From Pseudomonas mosselii (GTDB lineage Bacteria; Pseudomonadota; Gammaproteobacteria; Pseudomonadales; Pseudomonadaceae), in assembly GCF_005796105.1 (NCBI RefSeq), contig NZ_VAUO01000005.1:248001-312000 (forward strand): DNA of 64,000 nt, written 5' to 3'. Below, piece by piece: positions 60,484 to 64,000 of the stretch. The stretch's first letter is position 1. Each line of letters opens with the position of its first letter. The notes under the pieces are model-generated. The model was not told where the DNA came from. It saw only the letters and a list, made by a program, of their open reading frames with translations, and did not search any database. Position numbers and translations under genes: made by a program.

Positions 60484-60557
60484 TGGAGCGGGTAGAGGGA
60501 ATCGAACCCTCAACTAAAGCTTGGGAAGCTTTCGTTTTGCCACTAAACTATACCCGC
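60484..60557 (-). tRNA. tRNA-Gly (anticodon CCC)
   Basis: Read on the minus strand the gene starts GCGGGTATAGTTTAGTGGCA and folds as a full cloverleaf: acceptor GCGGGTA / TACCCGC, anticodon stem AAAGC / GCTTT around TTCCCAA (anticodon CCC), T-arm GAGGGTTCGATTCCCTC, and an encoded CCA end at 60484-60486. It strongly resembles E. coli glyU. No integrated element is found on either side. Confidence 0.97.
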
Positions 60558-60674
60558 GTCGGCGCCCGACTTTTTTACCAGAAACCTCCGCGAAATAGAA
60601 GCCCACGTTATAAAAAAGCCTGTCGGCGACCTGTAGCCTGCGGGTAGATGAAGCGCTACAGGGCGCCGATGTGC

Positions 60675-61559
60675 TCAGATGGCCAGTGCATGTTGCCCCT
60701 GTACGGGTGCGAAGCGTTGACGGGGCTGGCGGGTGGTCGGCTTGAGGAAGCCGAGCATCGCGCTACGGGTGTCTTCGCAAGCGCCCTTGTGCTCGATGTC
60801 GAGGAAGTGCCCAGCATCGCGGATCACGCTGAAGTGGCTCTGACCTACATGGCGACTGAACTGCCGGGCGTCCTCGACCGTGGTGTACTCGTCACGGTCA
60901 CCGTTGATGAACAGCACCGGGATGTCAATGTTGCGTGCAGCCTTCAGGGCCCGCTCCAGGTCGTGTTCGAGCACCTGGTTGATGTGGAAGTGCATCTGCG
61001 CGTATTCGTGGCTGTCCAGGCTGCTGACGTGGCGGTAGTTGAAGCGTTTGAACAGCGACGGCAGGTACTTGCCGATGGTGTCGTTGACCAGGTTGCCCAC
61101 CTGGTAGCGGTCGCAGGCAGCCAGGTACTGGCAACCCCGCTCCAGGTAGTCGCGCATCGGTTCGTTGATCACGGGCGAGAACGAACTGACGATGGCCTTC
61201 TTCACGCGCCGCGGCTGGTGCGCCAAGGCCAGCAGCCCGCAGGCGCCGCCCCAGGAGAACGACATCACGTGGTCGGCAGCGAAGTGCTCGATCAGCTCCA
61301 GCAGGATGTGCGCCTCGGTCTCCTTGGTGATCAGGCGTTCCTGGTGGTTGTGGGGCTTGGACTTGCCAGCGTACGGCTGATCGTAAAGCACCACGTTGAA
61401 TTGCGGGTGCAGGTTGCGCACCGTCTGGGCGAAGGAAGCCGTGGTGGCCAATGAGCCGTTGATCAGGATGATCGTTTTTTCGGCGCCTTCGGCGCGATGG
61501 AACTCCGTGTAAACCCGGTACTGCCCTTGGATATCAAGTACAGCGATTTCTGGCCTCAT
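60675..61559 (-). CDS. phaG: PhaG, (R)-3-hydroxydecanoyl-ACP acyltransferase / thioesterase
   Basis: PhaG diverts fatty-acid-synthesis intermediates into medium-chain polyhydroxyalkanoate by releasing or transferring 3-hydroxyacyl groups from ACP. The 294-residue alpha/beta hydrolase has IILINGSLATTASFAQTVRN, VVLYDQPYAGKSKPHNHQER, the nucleophile elbow VMSFSWGGACGLLAL, the acid in LFINGDRDEYTTV and the His in IRDAGHFLDIEHK. It is nearly identical in layout to P. putida PhaG (295), and its relative RhlA is the other candidate. The ATG at 61559 (MRPEIAVLDIQGQYRVY) fits exactly. Confidence 0.95.
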   Translation of the reverse strand: MRPEIAVLDIQGQYRVYTEFHRAEGAEKTIILINGSLATTASFAQTVRNLHPQFNVVLYDQPYAGKSKPHNHQERLITKETEAHILLELIEHFAADHVMSFSWGGACGLLALAHQPRRVKKAIVSSFSPVINEPMRDYLERGCQYLAACDRYQVGNLVNDTIGKYLPSLFKRFNYRHVSSLDSHEYAQMHFHINQVLEHDLERALKAARNIDIPVLFINGDRDEYTTVEDARQFSRHVGQSHFSVIRDAGHFLDIEHKGACEDTRSAMLGFLKPTTRQPRQRFAPVQGQHALAI

Positions 61560-61938
61560 GTCATCGACTCCTGGCGCCAAAAGGGTATTCGCGTCACCTA
61601 GGGTGCACGTGCTTTATGACAGGTAGGCATTCGCCTGGAAGTACAACCGGTGGGCCCTTGTGTCGATCCTTGACGCAGCGTCGACGGTATTGTTGTGGCG
61701 GGCGATTTGCCGTGCCCCAAGGCATCGAGACCCCGGGTGGCCGGCAAAAAGGTGTCTTGGACTGCACCTGTGACTGTTGGGTCACATGCAGACCGACAAG
61801 TGATGAGTCAAGCAGTGGGGCGCGGCTCGCGCAAGTGCCATTCAAGGGATTTTTCAAGGCAAACCGCCGGGCGGTATATGTAGTGCGCCGCGTGCCCGGC
61901 TACCCAATCGTTTGCGCGCAGACAGCCGCGCCAGCCCC
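61560..61938. other. Intergenic region between rsuA and phaG
   Basis: This 379-bp region must carry the phaG promoter, which is known to respond to nitrogen and carbon in P. putida. A small dyad GTGACTGTTGGGTCAC lies around 61770. No sigma-54 motif or further gene was seen. Confidence 0.5.
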
Positions 61939-62631
61939 TCAGATCAGGGCGATTTCCTGTGCCGTCAGCGCCCTGAACTGACCAGGCGCCAGGGCCGGGT
62001 CGAGCGCGATCGGGCCCATGCGTTCGCGATGCAGCGCCACCACCTTGTTCTGGAAATAGCCGAACATGCGTTTGACCTGATGGTAGCGCCCCTCGACGAT
62101 GGCCAGGCGCGCCTCGTGCGGGCCAATGATCTCCAGCCGGGCGGGTAGGGTGGTGAGGTCTTCGAAGGCAAAGTAGAAACCTTCGTGGAACTTGTCGATG
62201 TAATGCTCGCCGATCGGGGCTTCGGTGCGCACCCGATAGATTTTCTCCAGCCGCGTGCGCGGTTGAGTCAGACGCCGTGACCATTGGCCATCGTTGGTCA
62301 GCAGCATCAGGCCGGTGGTGTTGTAGTCCAGGCGCCCGGCAATGTGCAGGTCCTCGTGCAGTTCGCGCGGCAGTAAGTCGAGCACGGTGCGGTGCTGCGG
62401 GTCGCGGGTGGCGCTGACGCAGCCGGTGGGTTTGTGCAGCATCAGGTAACGGGCCGCTCGGCCTGCTTGCAGCAACTGGTCATCCACTTCTACCCGGCTG
62501 AACTCACGCACCTCATGCAGCGGGTCGGCGGTTGCCTGGCCATCCACCCGCACACGCCGCTGGGCCAGCAGCAGGCGCACGTGCTGGCGGTTGTAGGTGG
62601 GCAGGTTGGCGAGAAATCGGTCGAGGCGCAT
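61939..62631 (-). CDS. rsuA: 16S rRNA pseudouridine synthase (RsuA family)
   Basis: RsuA-type enzymes convert U516 of 16S rRNA to pseudouridine. The 230-residue protein has an S4 RNA-binding domain (1-60; MRLDRFLANLPTYNRQHVRL) and the catalytic core with the active-site Asp in IAGRLDYNTTGLMLLTNDG, then AIVEGRYHQVKRMFGYFQNK and LHRERMGPIALD. Length equals E. coli RsuA (231). The ATG at 62631 fits; upstream frames overlap the CWC gene. It is the last gene of a likely three-gene unit with the diguanylate cyclase and CWC genes. Confidence 0.9.
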   Translation of the reverse strand: MRLDRFLANLPTYNRQHVRLLLAQRRVRVDGQATADPLHEVREFSRVEVDDQLLQAGRAARYLMLHKPTGCVSATRDPQHRTVLDLLPRELHEDLHIAGRLDYNTTGLMLLTNDGQWSRRLTQPRTRLEKIYRVRTEAPIGEHYIDKFHEGFYFAFEDLTTLPARLEIIGPHEARLAIVEGRYHQVKRMFGYFQNKVVALHRERMGPIALDPALAPGQFRALTAQEIALI

Positions 62632-62663
62632 GGGCTGACGGTGGCCGGGGATCGGCGCGCAGT

Positions 62664-62885
62664 CTAACCGATCCCAGGTGCTGGCGCTGCCTTGAGCTGG
62701 TCGTCTACCGCCGCGCAGCGCGGGCACAGGCAGGCCTTGTTGCGCAATTCGGCGGGCAGGGCCTGGAGGATTGCCGGGTCGATGCTCACCTCGAAGCACC
62801 AGCAGCCACGCGCGGCGCTGCGTGGGGCGGCGAGGCCGCAGCGGTTGGCGGCGCCGCAAGCGGGACAGTGGCTGGCGTCAGTCAT
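62664..62885 (-). CDS. Cysteine-rich CWC family protein
   Basis: This 73-residue zinc-ribbon-like protein has SHCPACGAANRCG, GCWCFEVSIDP and ACLCPRCAA, the pattern of the CWC family (PF14375). Seven or more Cys suggest metal binding, as CPxC/CWC/CxCPxC. No signal peptide. The start at 62885 overlaps the diguanylate cyclase stop by eight bases, and rsuA follows 32 bp later. Function unknown. Confidence 0.85.
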   Translation of the reverse strand: MTDASHCPACGAANRCGLAAPRSAARGCWCFEVSIDPAILQALPAELRNKACLCPRCAAVDDQLKAAPAPGIG

Positions 62886-64000
62886 GGTCGGTTCCGAGCA
62901 TCTCGCTGCAGACACGGTTGCGTCCGCCTTGTTTGGCACGATAAAGCGCGTGGTCGGCGCGGCTGAGCAGGGTGTGCAGCGAGTCGCCGCGCTGCAAGCC
63001 CGACAGGCCGATGCTGGTGGTCAGGCGCAGCGGCTGGTCGGCGTAGCTGAAGGTCAGTTGCTCGGTGCGCCGCCGGATCTTTTCGGCCACCTCGATGGCC
63101 TGGCGGCCCTCGGCTTCGCGCAGCAGCACGATGAACTCCTCGCCGCCCCAGCGGCACAGTATATCGGACTGACGCAGGCTGCTTTGCAGCACGTGGGCGA
63201 ATTGGCGCAGCACTTCGTCGCCTGCCAGGTGGCCGTGTGTATCGTTGAGCACCTTGAAGTGGTCAAGGTCGATCAGCAAGGCGACCAAGGGCGCGTTGTC
63301 GCGCTGGGCCTCGATCAGCGCTTGGCCGGCCAGCAGGTCGAAGCTGCGTCGGTTGGGCAGCCCGGTGAGGCTGTCGAGGGTGGCCAGGGCGTCGGCGTTG
63401 GCTTGGTGGCGCTTGATCATGGCGTTGAGCAGCGACAACACCACCAACGTGATCATCGTGCAGATGGCCAGGTTCAGATACAGCGACTGGCGGATGCGGT
63501 CCAGTGCGTCGGTCTCGCGCTTGTCCACCAGCAGGTACCAATCCAGCTCGGGCAGCAGGCGTATATTCAGGAAATGGCTGTGGCCATTGCTGTCGCGGTA
63601 CTCGTGACTGCCCGCAGAAGGGGTGGGCATGCGCGTGAGCAGTTCCTCCCACTGGTCGCTGTCAGCCAGTTGCTGACCTGCGCGCAAGCCATGGGGGCCG
63701 CCGTCGGAGCCGGTGAGCATGATCTTGCCCTTGGCATCGGTGAAAATGACCGAGCGTTGGTAGCGGCGTTGGTAATCGTCGATCAGTTTCACCACCGACT
63801 CCACGCTCAGGCCCACGCCGACCGCACCGAGGAAGCGCTGCTGATAGTCGAGCACGCGGTAGTTGATGAACACGGTGAGCGTGTCCTGGTTAGCCATGTC
63901 CAGGTCGACGTTGATCGCGTAGGGTTCGGTCGACTCGCGTAGGCGAAAATACCAGGCATCGCGCCAGGCTTCGGGCTTGACTCGCTTGAGCACGCCCTTG
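62878..64000 (-). CDS. dCACHE-GGDEF diguanylate cyclase (cut at the right edge)
   Basis: This is a membrane-bound c-di-GMP synthase. The visible part has the C-terminal half of a periplasmic dCACHE-type sensor (FINYRVLDYQQRFLGAVGVG, LLPELDWYLLVDKRETDALD), a membrane span (LYLNLAICTMITLVVLSLLN), a short linker and a complete GGDEF domain with DSLTGLPNRRSF, DLDHFKVLNDTHGH and the active GGEEF site. The inhibitory I-site RxxD is present as RQSD five residues before GGEEF. The reading frame runs through the edge of the window, so its 5' end is missing. It overlaps the CWC gene by eight bases. Confidence 0.93.
   Translation of the reverse strand, partial: KGVLKRVKPEAWRDAWYFRLRESTEPYAINVDLDMANQDTLTVFINYRVLDYQQRFLGAVGVGLSVESVVKLIDDYQRRYQRSVIFTDAKGKIMLTGSDGGPHGLRAGQQLADSDQWEELLTRMPTPSAGSHEYRDSNGHSHFLNIRLLPELDWYLLVDKRETDALDRIRQSLYLNLAICTMITLVVLSLLNAMIKRHQANADALATLDSLTGLPNRRSFDLLAGQALIEAQRDNAPLVALLIDLDHFKVLNDTHGHLAGDEVLRQFAHVLQSSLRQSDILCRWGGEEFIVLLREAEGRQAIEVAEKIRRRTEQLTFSYADQPLRLTTSIGLSGLQRGDSLHTLLSRADHALYRAKQGGRNRVCSEMLGTDHD

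Noticed and set aside
60484..60557. tRNA-Gly as an integration site for a genomic island
   Set aside because: No integrase, no direct repeat of the tRNA 3' end and ordinary genes (SulP, phaG) on both sides.

Overview
The window reads as chromosomal DNA of a Pseudomonas of the P. putida group. Evidence: high GC, a MvaT/TurA nucleoid protein, the pca (protocatechuate / beta-ketoadipate) cluster with PcaR boxes, the ttgABC/ttgR solvent and antibiotic efflux locus with its operator, PhaG, and REP-type repeats around a GCGGGTAAACCCGC core. From memory (not checked here) the gene order follows P. putida KT2440 around PP_1365-PP_1411. The main difference is that a CoA-transferase pair (pcaIJ, long type) sits inside the pca cluster, as it does in P. 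aeruginosa.

Layout. 0-12 kb: sbcB, turA, purU, a three-gene envelope operon (GT4 glycosyltransferase, DUF2334 deacetylase-like protein, LPG-synthase-type membrane protein), a dCACHE chemoreceptor (McpG-like), a HerA-like ATPase and PitA. 12-26 kb: the pca region (pcaR, pcaK, pcaIJF, pcaTBDC), then an Mpo1-like protein, a Crp-type and a LysR regulator, and an OprD/BenF-like porin. PcaR-like boxes lie in front of pcaR, pcaK, pcaI and also the porin, so uptake through the outer membrane, uptake through the inner membrane and ring-cleavage product degradation appear to form one regulon. 26-35 kb: ttgABC, divergent ttgR and an EmrB-type exporter. 35-46 kb: accessory metabolism and regulators (oxaloacetate decarboxylase, three LysR/AraC units each beside a likely target enzyme, an acetolactate-synthase-like decarboxylase, a flavin reductase), an exported 13-residue tandem-repeat protein, a four-fold repeated membrane protein, and a decaying fic pseudogene. 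46-51 kb: kgtP with a convincing sigma-54 promoter and paired upstream dyads, followed by its NtrC-type regulator and sensor kinase. 51-64 kb: bglX, a TPM protein, a methyltransferase, two poorly characterised proteins (DUF6765-like and a SIR2-like DUF4917), a SulP transporter, tRNA-Gly(CCC), phaG, rsuA, a CWC protein and a diguanylate cyclase cut by the right edge.

The items most worth following up are: a candidate small RNA divergent from pcaR and touching the PcaR operator; the 39-bp tandem-repeat secreted protein; the sigma-54/UAS architecture of kgtP; the near-consensus promoter with a dyad at +1 before the DUF6765 gene; a 27-bp perfect inverted repeat between an AraC gene and a monooxygenase; and three copies of a composite repeat next to REP elements. 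No insertion sequence, prophage, CRISPR array or recognised multi-gene defence island was seen. All functional calls rest on reading motifs by eye; no database search was run.
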